Positions 9,197 through 17,904 of a DNA stretch of 64,000 nucleotides are shown one piece after another. The notes beneath the pieces were generated by a model. The model made no database searches, was not told the origin of the DNA, and was given only the letters and a program-made list of their open reading frames with translations. This DNA comes from Petrimonas sulfuriphila (lineage in GTDB: Bacteria > Bacteroidota > Bacteroidia > Bacteroidales > Dysgonomonadaceae): assembly GCF_051201015.1 (NCBI RefSeq), contig NZ_JBPEHI010000004.1. One strand, given 5' to 3'. A program made the translations under genes and the position numbers. Every line of letters begins with the position of its first letter. Within the stretch, counting starts at the first letter, position 1.

Positions 9197-12100
9197 TTAG
9201 AATGTTACATTAACTCCAAAAGCCATCGTAAGCGGTGTCAAATATCCGTACCCGGGCATTTCCGGATCAAAACTGGTATACTTGTCGCTTCCCCATCCTT
9301 TCTTAAGCGTAAGCACATTGCGCGCCGAAGCGTAAATCCTAAGGTGCTGCATCATCATTGCTTCTGTAAGTTTTTTGGGGAAAGTGTATCCCAATTCTAT
9401 ATTCCTCAGCTTCAGGTAGGATCCGTCTTCCACAAAATAGGAAGAAAACCGTTGTTCACTGTTAGGATTTGAATTGGATACAGCCGGGATATCGGAATCG
9501 GCATTATCAAAATACCAGGCATTCAGGATTCTTTTTTCGTGATTCTTTCCTGCAGGAACAGAAATATTCCACAGATCACTTTCCTGTTTCCAGATATTAT
9601 TTACCTTATTACCATACACTCCCTGGAAAAAGATATTCATATCGAAATTTTTGTACCCGAGGTCAAAGGTAATCCCTCCGAAAAAATCCGGATCGGTAAT
9701 CCCGATAAAAGTCCTGTCATACAACTCATCAATAACTCCGTTGCCGTCCAGGTCTTTATAACGAATTCTCCCGATTGCTTTTCCGGTCTGCTCGGCATGG
9801 TTATCCACTTCTTCCTGCGTTTTGAATATTCCGTCCGCCACCATCCCATAAAGGATATTAGGCGTTCTGCCAATTACAAAATCACGCATACCATCTCCCG
9901 GATAGCGGTTAATCACATTTTCTGGAAGTTCGACCAGCTTTGTCCTGTAAGAGCCGATATTAGCCGTTATAGCATATTGAAAATCAGCAGTAGGGTTATT
10001 TCTGTAAGTGACTTCAAACTCAACACCCTGATTATTCATATTAGCCCCATTGATCCATGGTTCTCCTCCTTCACCCATTGCGGCAATGTAGGGGACCTGT
10101 ACCAGTACATCGTTTGTTTTTTTAAAATAATAGCTTAATGAGCCAAATAAACGTTGATTCATAAAACCAAAATCCACAGCAACGTCGGTTTGTTTTGTCG
10201 TTTCCCATTTAAGATTAGGGTTTCCCAACCAGGTTCTTCTGTAACCTGACCAGAGGGGGCCACTTTCGTTACCTTCTATCGGGTAAGATGTACCAAAATA
10301 ATCGGTTGTGAAAGGAGTGGAGGTATATCCGCGGGGTAAACCTTGTACACTTCCGTTAGCACCCCAGCTTGCACGAAGTTTTAAGTCAGACACAACTTCG
10401 ATATCAGCCATAAAGGGTTCGTTATTAATCCTCCACCCGGCCGATACCGCAGGAAAAGTAGCATATCGGTTGTTCGAACCGAAAAGTGATGAGCCGTCAC
10501 GTCGTAAAGTGAACGAGAGTAGATATTTCGAGTCATAGGCATAATTCATTTTACCAAAGAGCGAGAAATAGGTAAATTCATCTGCAGAACTACCCAGGGA
10601 ATATTTTGTACCGGTAGTCACCCCAATGTGTGCAAAATCCCTGTCTTCCAAGTATATTCCCTCTCTTCTGGCCGAAAATCCTTCCTGTACAAAACGGGTA
10701 AACTCAGTACCGGCTACTGCATCAAGCGAATGCCTTCCTGTAGTCAGATTATAGGAAAGCGTATTGGTCCAGACATAACTCAACGGATGGGACTGGTAAC
10801 TCCCTACGTAATTCTCCCCGTCGCTGTTCCTTCCTCCTGTTTCAGACCAAATACCATCTACCACTCTGCTATAAGCGTTTCCGTAATCTACTCCAAACTG
10901 AGTACGTGCCGAGATCCCTTTCCATATATCGAGGTCCAGGAAAACATTCCCGATTATCTTCACGTAATTGTTAATATTATCCTTATTCATTGTCAATACA
11001 CGTACCGGATTGGTAAAGTCATCAAAACCGGGAGCTCCCGCCCAGTTACCATTAATGTCGTAAACGGGACCTGCAGGAGGATTGATCATCGCCCAACGGG
11101 TCTCATTCGCATCCCTGTACTGCAGGTAGCTCAATGCGATATTTTCACCAATTTTCAGCCGGTTGTTCAACAGTGCATATTCATTATTGGCACGCACCGA
11201 ATATTGTCTGAAAAAGGTATGAATTTGCGTACCCTCGTTATTGTAATAACCCAGTGAAAACAAACTTTTGGACCGGTCTGTCCCCTGGGATACAGTTACC
11301 TGGTGGTTTGTCATCATGGCGGTACGGTAAATTTCATCCATCCAGTTGGTATCCGAACCCCTGGCTGTTTTTTCCGGATTAAGCCATTCTGCAGGTTTCA
11401 CCCCATCAAGAACTGCCAATCCGTTGTCGTTTCTGTGCCAGGTAAAATCATAGGTATTAGGCAACGACATAGATACACCATACACTTTCTCATCATATGC
11501 CTGTGCCCTAAAAGCCGCTATTCCATACTCTTCCGCATTCATTAACGTGGGTTTGTTAACAACAGAACTGAATGAAACACTTCCGTTATACTCAACGGAT
11601 ATAGCGCCTTCTTTCCCTTTTTTAGTCTGGATAAGGATGACGCCACCCGATGCACGCGCACCGTATATACTCGCTGAAGCAGCGTCTTTCAATACCTGAA
11701 TTGATTCTATGTCCCCGGAATTGATATCCCTGAGGTTAAGATTTTCCGTGGGCATCCCGTCCAGCACAATCAACGGCTTTACACCACCAGAAAGAGAAGA
11801 AAGCCCCCTCACTTGAATGGTTACTCCTTCGGCTGGATTCCCCCCGTTTGTGGTGATATGGACTCCGGAAAGTTTTCCCTGTAACGCCTTCATAGCGTTG
11901 GCCGAAGGATTTTTAATGATATCACTGCTGGTTGCTATGGAGACGGATCCGGTAAGATCGGCTTTTCGTTGTGTCATATAACCTGTGTAAACCACTTCTT
12001 CAAGCATGGTTGCATCATCTTCCATAACTATATCAATTACGGTCATTCCTCTCACAGGGTGTTCCACTGTTTTCTTTCCTATAAAAGAGAAAACCAGTAT

Positions 12101-12340
12101 CGACTCTTCCGAAGGGACATTTAACTGATATTTACCGTCTACATCGGAAGTAGTACCGATAGTAGTACCTTTTACATACACACTTGTTCCCGGTAAAGGT
12201 TCATTTGTACCTTGCTCTGTAACGATTCCCCGGATGGTTTTTGCCTGTTTTATTTCGTCAGGCATTTGGATTGCGAAGGTATATACATTGATTCCCAGAA
12301 ACAAACAAGCCAAAACGAGTTTGTTGATAAAATTTTTCAT
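9197..12340 (-). CDS. SusC/RagA-family TonB-dependent outer-membrane transporter
   Basis: The 1047-residue protein has a signal peptide (about 1-23), a carboxypeptidase-regulatory-like domain (about 37-110), a TonB-box region near 116 (EEVVYTGY), a plug with the SusC signature PLIVLDGMP (about 190) and a 22-strand barrel ending in an aromatic-terminated strand (FGVNVTF). It imports oligosaccharides across the outer membrane using TonB energy. It starts 41 bp after the upstream GH172 stop and is followed directly by susD. The usual VVVGYGTQ sequence is replaced by VVYTGYMTQ, a mild variation. No anti-sigma/ECF pair or hybrid two-component sensor lies nearby; the LacI protein is the only regulator seen. 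Confidence 0.96.
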   Translation of the reverse strand: MKNFINKLVLACLFLGINVYTFAIQMPDEIKQAKTIRGIVTEQGTNEPLPGTSVYVKGTTIGTTSDVDGKYQLNVPSEESILVFSFIGKKTVEHPVRGMTVIDIVMEDDATMLEEVVYTGYMTQRKADLTGSVSIATSSDIIKNPSANAMKALQGKLSGVHITTNGGNPAEGVTIQVRGLSSLSGGVKPLIVLDGMPTENLNLRDINSGDIESIQVLKDAASASIYGARASGGVILIQTKKGKEGAISVEYNGSVSFSSVVNKPTLMNAEEYGIAAFRAQAYDEKVYGVSMSLPNTYDFTWHRNDNGLAVLDGVKPAEWLNPEKTARGSDTNWMDEIYRTAMMTNHQVTVSQGTDRSKSLFSLGYYNNEGTQIHTFFRQYSVRANNEYALLNNRLKIGENIALSYLQYRDANETRWAMINPPAGPVYDINGNWAGAPGFDDFTNPVRVLTMNKDNINNYVKIIGNVFLDLDIWKGISARTQFGVDYGNAYSRVVDGIWSETGGRNSDGENYVGSYQSHPLSYVWTNTLSYNLTTGRHSLDAVAGTEFTRFVQEGFSARREGIYLEDRDFAHIGVTTGTKYSLGSSADEFTYFSLFGKMNYAYDSKYLLSFTLRRDGSSLFGSNNRYATFPAVSAGWRINNEPFMADIEVVSDLKLRASWGANGSVQGLPRGYTSTPFTTDYFGTSYPIEGNESGPLWSGYRRTWLGNPNLKWETTKQTDVAVDFGFMNQRLFGSLSYYFKKTNDVLVQVPYIAAMGEGGEPWINGANMNNQGVEFEVTYRNNPTADFQYAITANIGSYRTKLVELPENVINRYPGDGMRDFVIGRTPNILYGMVADGIFKTQEEVDNHAEQTGKAIGRIRYKDLDGNGVIDELYDRTFIGITDPDFFGGITFDLGYKNFDMNIFFQGVYGNKVNNIWKQESDLWNISVPAGKNHEKRILNAWYFDNADSDIPAVSNSNPNSEQRFSSYFVEDGSYLKLRNIELGYTFPKKLTEAMMMQHLRIYASARNVLTLKKGWGSDKYTSFDPEMPGYGYLTPLTMAFGVNVTF

Positions 12341-12381
12341 ATGATATTATTTTATTTTTAATTTTATTCTCTCTATGATGA

Positions 12382-13590
12382 TCACTCATTCCCCCACAAC
12401 TGAGGATCATTCCCTTTTGCTTTCCGCCATGCATCTCTCCAACGGTGCATATCCATATGATTGATAAACGGTTTCGGCTTTCTCATTTCCTGGGTGGGTG
12501 CAGGTGGAAGCATCACCGCACTTTCCTGATACCAGTAAGCCACAGTAGCCAGATCAAGAGTCAGGTTATTGTTATGTCCGGTCTCAATGGTTCCCTTTAC
12601 CGCAGTTTCAAAAAAGATGGGATCGTTGATAAAGAACCGGTATACATGGGTTCTTCCCAACCAGCCTATATCGTTGTTTACCCTTGGATAACCGAAATAA
12701 GGATGGGAGAATGGTTCTTTTGGGCACCAGGAAGTGTTGAAAAAATCTTCGGTTCCGGTACCGATCAGTGAAGGTGTTTTTTCTCCGTCGATAAACCACA
12801 TATCATCACCTTCACCGTACCACATAGGGGTAGGGGAGTGAACATAATAGTTAATCCCTACAAAATGCCCTTTCCCTTTTGTATCGATAAAGCAATAATT
12901 TCTATCTCCCTTCTTGTTGGGTTGCTGCGGTCCCGTTAGCGACCATTCTGTCTCTCCTTCGGGTAATGCTTCAGTAAGGCTGTGATTGTACCAGGCGTGA
13001 AAACGTCCCGTTCCTTCGGGTAATTTAGTCATTTCCAGATAGTCGACATAGAAATAAAAGGCATTTATCGTTTTGCCGGTCTGATTTTCTATCTCAATTC
13101 TTGCACCTTTCCCGAAGGGCATTGCGAAATAACTGCTCATGCCGGTCCCGTTTTCAGGTCCAGCTGATAAAGGAAGAGAAGCATAATTATAGCGTTCATC
13201 CCACCCCTGGCCAAAGAACGGCCCGATAGGAGATTCCACGGAGGGATAGTCGTTCCCGTCCCAATACATCCTGATAATAATATCATTTCTGCTTAATTCA
13301 CCCGGTGGTGGAGCAATGGTGACCCAGATGTGATTGATCACACCAACACCTTTAATTTCCGCAATCGTCCTTTTTTCACCGGGACGGAAAGGTTCCAGGT
13401 GGTCGCGATTTCCTCCTGTAGGATCGGTACTGGATATCCTCCTGTTTTTTACCCCCGATTTCAATTTTGCCAGCTCAAACATTTCCCCCACGGACTCTGT
13501 CTGGGAAAAGAGGGGGAGCGAAAGTACAATTCCCAGAATAAGAGTGCTTAATTTCAGCATTTTAAAATCATTTTTTTTCATTTCATCCAT
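12382..13590 (-). CDS. GH172 (DUF2961) secreted glycosidase
   Basis: This complete DUF2961 protein has 402 residues. The GH172 catalytic pair is visible as E260 (GEGD) and E281 (GTGTED), 21 residues apart, the same spacing as the E270/E291 pair I recall from the Bifidobacterium difructose-anhydride enzyme. Three in-frame ATGs (13590, 13581, 13560) are possible; from the third, MLKLSTLILG... forms a clean signal peptide cut after LFSQ, and the longer start only adds a charged leader. The family includes exo-alpha-D-arabinofuranosidases, matching the adjacent D-arabinose-type isomerase. It sits 54 bp after fucI and 41 bp before susC, inside one apparent transcript. Confidence 0.92.
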   Translation of the reverse strand: MDEMKKNDFKMLKLSTLILGIVLSLPLFSQTESVGEMFELAKLKSGVKNRRISSTDPTGGNRDHLEPFRPGEKRTIAEIKGVGVINHIWVTIAPPPGELSRNDIIIRMYWDGNDYPSVESPIGPFFGQGWDERYNYASLPLSAGPENGTGMSSYFAMPFGKGARIEIENQTGKTINAFYFYVDYLEMTKLPEGTGRFHAWYNHSLTEALPEGETEWSLTGPQQPNKKGDRNYCFIDTKGKGHFVGINYYVHSPTPMWYGEGDDMWFIDGEKTPSLIGTGTEDFFNTSWCPKEPFSHPYFGYPRVNNDIGWLGRTHVYRFFINDPIFFETAVKGTIETGHNNNLTLDLATVAYWYQESAVMLPPAPTQEMRKPKPFINHMDMHRWRDAWRKAKGNDPQLWGNE

Positions 13591-13644
13591 CTATTTAGTT
13601 TATAAGAATCAGACTACTTTTCGCCATACAGAAGAACCTCCAAC

Positions 13645-15420
13645 CTATCTGTACAATGGCCCGTAAACGGCGCATGCACGGTAATCCGCACCTTCGTTGT
13701 CAGATCCGAATGCCGACCAGGCATCGGGCCGGAAAATCTTTTCATCATCTACATTGTGCATATTCACGGGAATGGAAATTGCCGAAGCCAACGTAATCAA
13801 ATCGGCCCCAATATGTCCGTAGCTGATAGCCCCGTGATTGGCTCCCCAATAATTCATTACCGAATAAACATCTGTGAATCGCCCTTTTCCGGTAATTCTA
13901 GGAACAAAAAAAGTAGAGGGCCAGGTTTTGTCCGTTCTTTTATTGATAATGTCGAACACATGAGCGGGAAAAGTAGCTGTCCAACCTTCGGCAATCTGCA
14001 ATACCGGACCCAGCCCTTTTATCAAATTCAACCGGCACATGGTGACCGGCATCCCCGGTTTGGTCAGAAATTGAGAGGAAAATCCGCCTCCACGCATATA
14101 TTCCAACGATGCAGGATGCCAGGTGGTGGCTTCAAGCATTTTAGAGACTTCTTCATCGGTAATCTCCCAAAAAGGCTTCATTACGGGATTTCCATCCTTA
14201 TCCGATTGTTGCCCGGTTCCATCCAACGTACAGGAGCCCGAGTTGATCAGGTGGATAGCCCCGTTTTTCAACAATCCATCGGGCTTCCAGCCGCTAACTC
14301 GCTCAATGGCCTCGGGACTCCAATAGGTGCGTACGTCGGCAAACATTTGCGAAGTGTTGGTTAGCAAATGATTGAAAAGCATACTGATTCCGTTTAAATG
14401 ATCGTCCTCGGTAGCAAATGTGAACGCTTCGCGTTTTCCGTTCCAGTCGAAAGAAGAGTTTAGGATAGCTTCCGAAAAATCGCCGTCCGGCAAGAAATCA
14501 GTCCATTGCCGTTGTCCCTGGAAGCCTCCTGCAATGGCATTATGCCCGAGCGCTTCTTCTCCGAATCCCATTTCATCGAGTTTGGAATTTCCAATCATTA
14601 AATCACGCATGACCAATGTCATCTTTACAACAAATTCCCAGTCTTTGTCTTTCTGTTCCCTGCTGTGTTTAAGGTGTTCCGGATTGAAATCTTCGCCTTC
14701 ACGCGACATACAGTTTTCTTTTGTCCAGGCCAACGCTTTCTCAAATTCTTCTTTATCGTAAATTTCAAGTTGGATACGACGAAGGACTTCACTGGCATCC
14801 ACCTGTTCAGTACGCATGCCTAAATAATCCTGCAAAAAATCGGGATTTACCATGGATCCACCAATTCCCATTGATACCGAACCAATAGCCAGGTATGATT
14901 TTCCACGCATAATGGCAACCGCCAACCCGGCACGGGCAAACCGGAGAAGTTTCTCTTTTACATCATCGGGGATTGCCCCGTCGCCAACATCCTGAACGTT
15001 TTTGCCGTAAATTCCAAAAGCAGGCAGCCCTTTCTGGTTATGAACAGCAAGCGCTGCTGATAAATAAACCGCGCCAGGGCGTTCCGTGCCGTTGAATCCC
15101 CAAACTGCTTTTGGCATAAGAGGATCCATGTCAATGGTTTCAGATCCGTAGCACCAGCAAGGCGTCACGGATAAAGTCAAACCGACCCCTTCTTTTTTAA
15201 ATTTTTCGGCACACAAAGCCGCTTCCTTTACTCCGCCGATCGTTGTATCCGCAATGACGCACTTCACAGGCGATCCATCAGGGTATTTCAATGTTCCGGA
15301 ATATAATTCGGCAGCACTTTTTGCCAGATTCATGGTCGTTTCTTCCAACGATTCACGTATTCCCCCGCGTCTTCCGTCAATTATCGGGCGAATGCCAATT
15401 TTAGGATAATTTTGTTTCAT
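13645..15420 (-). CDS. fucI: L-fucose / D-arabinose isomerase
   Basis: The cytoplasmic ketol isomerase converts L-fucose to L-fuculose and, in this family, D-arabinose to D-ribulose. Its 591 residues equal the Escherichia coli FucI length. The Mn2+ ligands are present: E338 (FATED) and D362 (FADVR), offset by one from E337/D361 of E. coli, plus the C-terminal His in YGHIGAD. It is the first enzyme gene after the operator-bearing gap and leads the GH172-susC-susD run. No fucosidase lies in this locus while two GH172 and one DUF4185 gene do, so D-arabinose is the more likely substrate (inference). The matching kinase (fuculokinase/ribulokinase) and aldolase are not in the window. Confidence 0.93.
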   Translation of the reverse strand: MKQNYPKIGIRPIIDGRRGGIRESLEETTMNLAKSAAELYSGTLKYPDGSPVKCVIADTTIGGVKEAALCAEKFKKEGVGLTLSVTPCWCYGSETIDMDPLMPKAVWGFNGTERPGAVYLSAALAVHNQKGLPAFGIYGKNVQDVGDGAIPDDVKEKLLRFARAGLAVAIMRGKSYLAIGSVSMGIGGSMVNPDFLQDYLGMRTEQVDASEVLRRIQLEIYDKEEFEKALAWTKENCMSREGEDFNPEHLKHSREQKDKDWEFVVKMTLVMRDLMIGNSKLDEMGFGEEALGHNAIAGGFQGQRQWTDFLPDGDFSEAILNSSFDWNGKREAFTFATEDDHLNGISMLFNHLLTNTSQMFADVRTYWSPEAIERVSGWKPDGLLKNGAIHLINSGSCTLDGTGQQSDKDGNPVMKPFWEITDEEVSKMLEATTWHPASLEYMRGGGFSSQFLTKPGMPVTMCRLNLIKGLGPVLQIAEGWTATFPAHVFDIINKRTDKTWPSTFFVPRITGKGRFTDVYSVMNYWGANHGAISYGHIGADLITLASAISIPVNMHNVDDEKIFRPDAWSAFGSDNEGADYRACAVYGPLYR

Positions 15421-15445
15421 ATATAAAAAACTTTTAGAATTTTAA

Positions 15446-15457
15446 TTAAACGTTTAA
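15446..15457. promoter_or_regulatory. Palindromic operator TTAAACGTTTAA, fucI-proximal
   Basis: A perfect 12-bp palindrome, part of an 18-bp string (TTAAACGTTTAACTTAAT) repeated exactly 64 bp away. A central CG in an AT-rich palindrome is typical of LacI-family operators, and a lacI gene lies directly upstream. It is 26 bp before the fucI start, where a bound repressor could block elongation or form a loop with the distal site. Confidence 0.75.
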
Positions 15458-15509
15458 CTTAATGGAAAAAAGGGTAAGTATTTTACTCATCAAATAAAAA
15501 CCAATAGGA

Positions 15510-15521
15510 TTAAACGTTTAA
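15510..15521. promoter_or_regulatory. Palindromic operator TTAAACGTTTAA, fucI-distal
   Basis: The second exact copy of the palindrome, 64 bp from the first centre to centre (about six helical turns), which would suit DNA looping by a LacI tetramer or two dimers. An imperfect -7 box (TTTATTTG, minus strand of 15491-15498) lies 11 bp downstream, so this site would cover the -33 region. Confidence 0.75.
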
Positions 15522-15549
15522 CTTAATAAAAAAATAAGAGTATAATTGC

Positions 15550-16566
15550 TTACAGGTACATCATGTTTTCGTTTAATACTAACTCTGCCCCTACAACGAC
15601 ATTTTTAGTTCCTTCACTTTTCATTTCAATTTGATCGATTAATAATTCTACCGCATTTTTTGCCATCTCTTTGATGGGTTGTTTAATAAAAGGTACAGCG
15701 TAGGGTAAAATATAAAAAGCGTCATTTTCGTCAAAGCACATGATTTGAATGTCTTTTTGGATATTGATATTGTTTCTGATCAACTCTTTTACTCCATTTA
15801 TGGAAATTGAATTGGTTGTAAAAAACAAACCATCTGTTTTTTCTTTCTTTGATATTAAATTACATATAGCCCTTTTGATGTCATTTTTTAAAAAATCGTA
15901 CCGGACTTCTTCTACCATTTCAGGATCGTAAATACCCGCATGTTTCATAGCATCCACACTACCGCGCTTTCGTTCATTTATATGGTAATGATCTTGTTTA
16001 TAAGTAATCAGACCAATTCGTTTACACCCTTTCTTTATAAGCTGCCCGGTAGATCGATAAGATATCTCGTAATTATTGATCAACACCGAATTAACCGGCA
16101 ATTCTGGAAAGCTCCTGTCAACCAACACAAACGGAATCTTATTGCTTATTAATCTTTTCAAAAGATACTGACTATTTTCAGTGGGCGTAATAATTAGTCC
16201 TTCCACTTGCCGGGCATACAGAAATTTCATTAAATTCTCCATTTCATTCAACTGCTCATTGGTATTTCCTATAATCACACTATACCCTCTTTGCTCGGCA
16301 TAAATTTGTATATGTAAGGCCAACGCACCAAAAAAAAGGTTGGAAATATCAGCAATGATCAAACCGATGGTTCGTGACTTGCCTACTTTTAATCCCTTGG
16401 CTAACGTGTTGGGAATATAATTCAATTCCGAAGCCTTATCCAATATTTTTTGCGACATCTCACTGCTTACACGGCCTGACATGTTTTTACCATTCAAAAC
16501 AAGAGAAACGGTTGCGGTAGAAACCCCTAACTCTCTGGCAATATCTTTTAAAGAGACTCTTTTCAA
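15550..16566 (-). CDS. LacI-family transcriptional regulator of the arabinan-type locus
   Basis: The 338-residue regulator has an N-terminal helix-turn-helix (residues 4-26: SLKDIARELGVS then TATVSLVLNG), the LacI hinge region to about 60 (YIPNTLAKGLK), and a periplasmic-binding-protein-like sensor domain to the C-terminus. The likely ligand is a locus sugar such as D-arabinose or D-ribulose (inference). It lies divergently from nothing: it is co-directional with and just upstream of fucI. A near-perfect operator precedes its own promoter, implying autoregulation. Use of a LacI protein instead of a hybrid two-component or ECF regulator is less common for Bacteroidota utilisation loci. Confidence 0.92.
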   Translation of the reverse strand: MKRVSLKDIARELGVSTATVSLVLNGKNMSGRVSSEMSQKILDKASELNYIPNTLAKGLKVGKSRTIGLIIADISNLFFGALALHIQIYAEQRGYSVIIGNTNEQLNEMENLMKFLYARQVEGLIITPTENSQYLLKRLISNKIPFVLVDRSFPELPVNSVLINNYEISYRSTGQLIKKGCKRIGLITYKQDHYHINERKRGSVDAMKHAGIYDPEMVEEVRYDFLKNDIKRAICNLISKKEKTDGLFFTTNSISINGVKELIRNNINIQKDIQIMCFDENDAFYILPYAVPFIKQPIKEMAKNAVELLIDQIEMKSEGTKNVVVGAELVLNENMMYL

Positions 16567-16598
16567 ACCTGATGAAAAAATAATAACATTAATTAAGG

Positions 16599-16606
16599 CA
16601 AAAGTA
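16599..16606 (-). promoter_or_regulatory. -7 promoter box (TACTTTTG) for lacI
   Basis: The minus strand reads TACTTTTG, an exact TAnnTTTG match. Initiation would fall near 16592, about 26 nt before the lacI ATG at 16566. The operator at 16612-16623 lies 5 bp upstream of it, over the spacer and -33 region. Confidence 0.6.
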
Positions 16607-16611
16607 TAAGG

Positions 16612-16623
16612 TTAAACGATTAA
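16612..16623. promoter_or_regulatory. LacI-type operator TTAAACGATTAA before lacI
   Basis: It differs from the fucI palindrome TTAAACGTTTAA by one base. Its place directly upstream of the lacI -7 box suggests that the regulator represses its own gene. Confidence 0.65.
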
Positions 16624-16698
16624 TTAAAAATATATTTGTATGTTTTACAACATATTATTAACATTTAAACGTAATTTAGAATAATTTTAAACAGAAAA

Positions 16699-17802
16699 TT
16701 ACACATTAAACCTGAAGTGCATGATATCTCCGTCCTGAACGATGTACTCTTTACCTTCCACGTTCATTTTTCCGGCTTCCTTAACGGTGGCTTCTGAACC
16801 GTATTGTATGTAGTCTGCGTATTTTATTACTTCTGCCCGGATAAATCCTTTCTCAAAATCAGTGTGAATAACACCGGCACATTGGGGTGCTTTCCATCCT
16901 TTCTGAAATGTCCACGCACGAACCTCCTGCGGGCCGGCAGTCAGGAATGTCTGAAGGTTTAACAATTTGTAGGCAGCTTTAATCAACCGGTTTACACCCG
17001 ACTCTTCCAAACCGAGTTCAACGAGAAACATTTCCCGCTCTTCGTAGGTATCAAATTCAGCTATTTCGGACTCAATTTTTGCCGCCACGATCAAAATTTC
17101 AGCATTTTCTATCTTTACCGCCTCGCGAACCTGTTCTACGAATTTATTTCCACTTACGGCACTCTGTTCGTCAACATTACAAACATAAAGTACCGGTTTG
17201 GACGTTAAAAGAAATAAATCCCGAGCCACTTTATTTTCATCTTTGGTATCAAAAACAACAGTTCGGGCCGATTCTCCTCGCAGCAATGCTTCACGGATTT
17301 TTGAATAAACTTCAAAAGCCAGCTTCGCATCTTTGTCGCCGCCGGTTTTGGCTTGTTTTTCTACTTTTTGAATTCTTGATTCAATAGTTTCCAAATCCTT
17401 TAGCTGCAGTTCAGCATCGATTATTTCTTTGTCGCGAACTGGATTAATATTTCCATCAACGTGAGTCACATTTTCGTCCTCAAAACACCGCAACACATGT
17501 AAAATAGCATCCGTCTCCCGAATGTTGGCCAGAAATTTATTTCCCAATCCTTCCCCTTTACTTGCTCCTTTTACCAAACCTGCTATATCGACGATCTCAA
17601 CGGTTGTGGGAACAATTTTTTGGGGATGGACCAACTCTGCCAACCGGTTCAGTCTTTCATCCGGAACAGTTATAACACCCACATTGGGCTCAATGGTGCA
17701 AAAAGGAAAGTTTGCAGCCTGTGCTTTAGCGTTTGATAAACAATTAAAAAGAGTTGATTTCCCTACATTAGGAAGCCCAACGATACCACATTGAAGAGCC
17801 AT
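16699..17802 (-). CDS. ychF: Ribosome-associated GTPase/ATPase YchF (Obg/OLA1 family)
   Basis: The 367-residue length is standard for YchF. The P-loop is GLPNVGKS (residues 9-16), switch II is DIAGLVKGAS, and the usual NKxD specificity motif is replaced by NVDE, as in YchF proteins that prefer ATP. A coiled-coil insert spans about 130-200 and a C-terminal TGS domain ends the protein (KEYIVQDGDIMHF). It binds ribosomes and links to stress and protein quality control. It lies on the minus strand, upstream of rluF's stop by about 100 bp, with ordinary housekeeping neighbours. Confidence 0.96.
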   Translation of the reverse strand: MALQCGIVGLPNVGKSTLFNCLSNAKAQAANFPFCTIEPNVGVITVPDERLNRLAELVHPQKIVPTTVEIVDIAGLVKGASKGEGLGNKFLANIRETDAILHVLRCFEDENVTHVDGNINPVRDKEIIDAELQLKDLETIESRIQKVEKQAKTGGDKDAKLAFEVYSKIREALLRGESARTVVFDTKDENKVARDLFLLTSKPVLYVCNVDEQSAVSGNKFVEQVREAVKIENAEILIVAAKIESEIAEFDTYEEREMFLVELGLEESGVNRLIKAAYKLLNLQTFLTAGPQEVRAWTFQKGWKAPQCAGVIHTDFEKGFIRAEVIKYADYIQYGSEATVKEAGKMNVEGKEYIVQDGDIMHFRFNV

Positions 17803-17904
17803 GTTTTCGAGATTGTTAGACCGTTACGCTTTTAGAGCCAAGTATCAGGGCTTCTTGACGAAAACGGTATGTGAATATTTTTGCGGGTGCAAAGGTACAA
17901 AAAT

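Noticed and set aside
9539..10138. 199-codon plus-strand frame opposite susC
   Set aside because: Shadow frame of the SusC barrel; no signal or family motif.
15491..15498. TTTATTTG as the fucI promoter -7 box
   Set aside because: One mismatch at a key position (second base should be A). It is placed well between the operators but is too weak to list as a feature.
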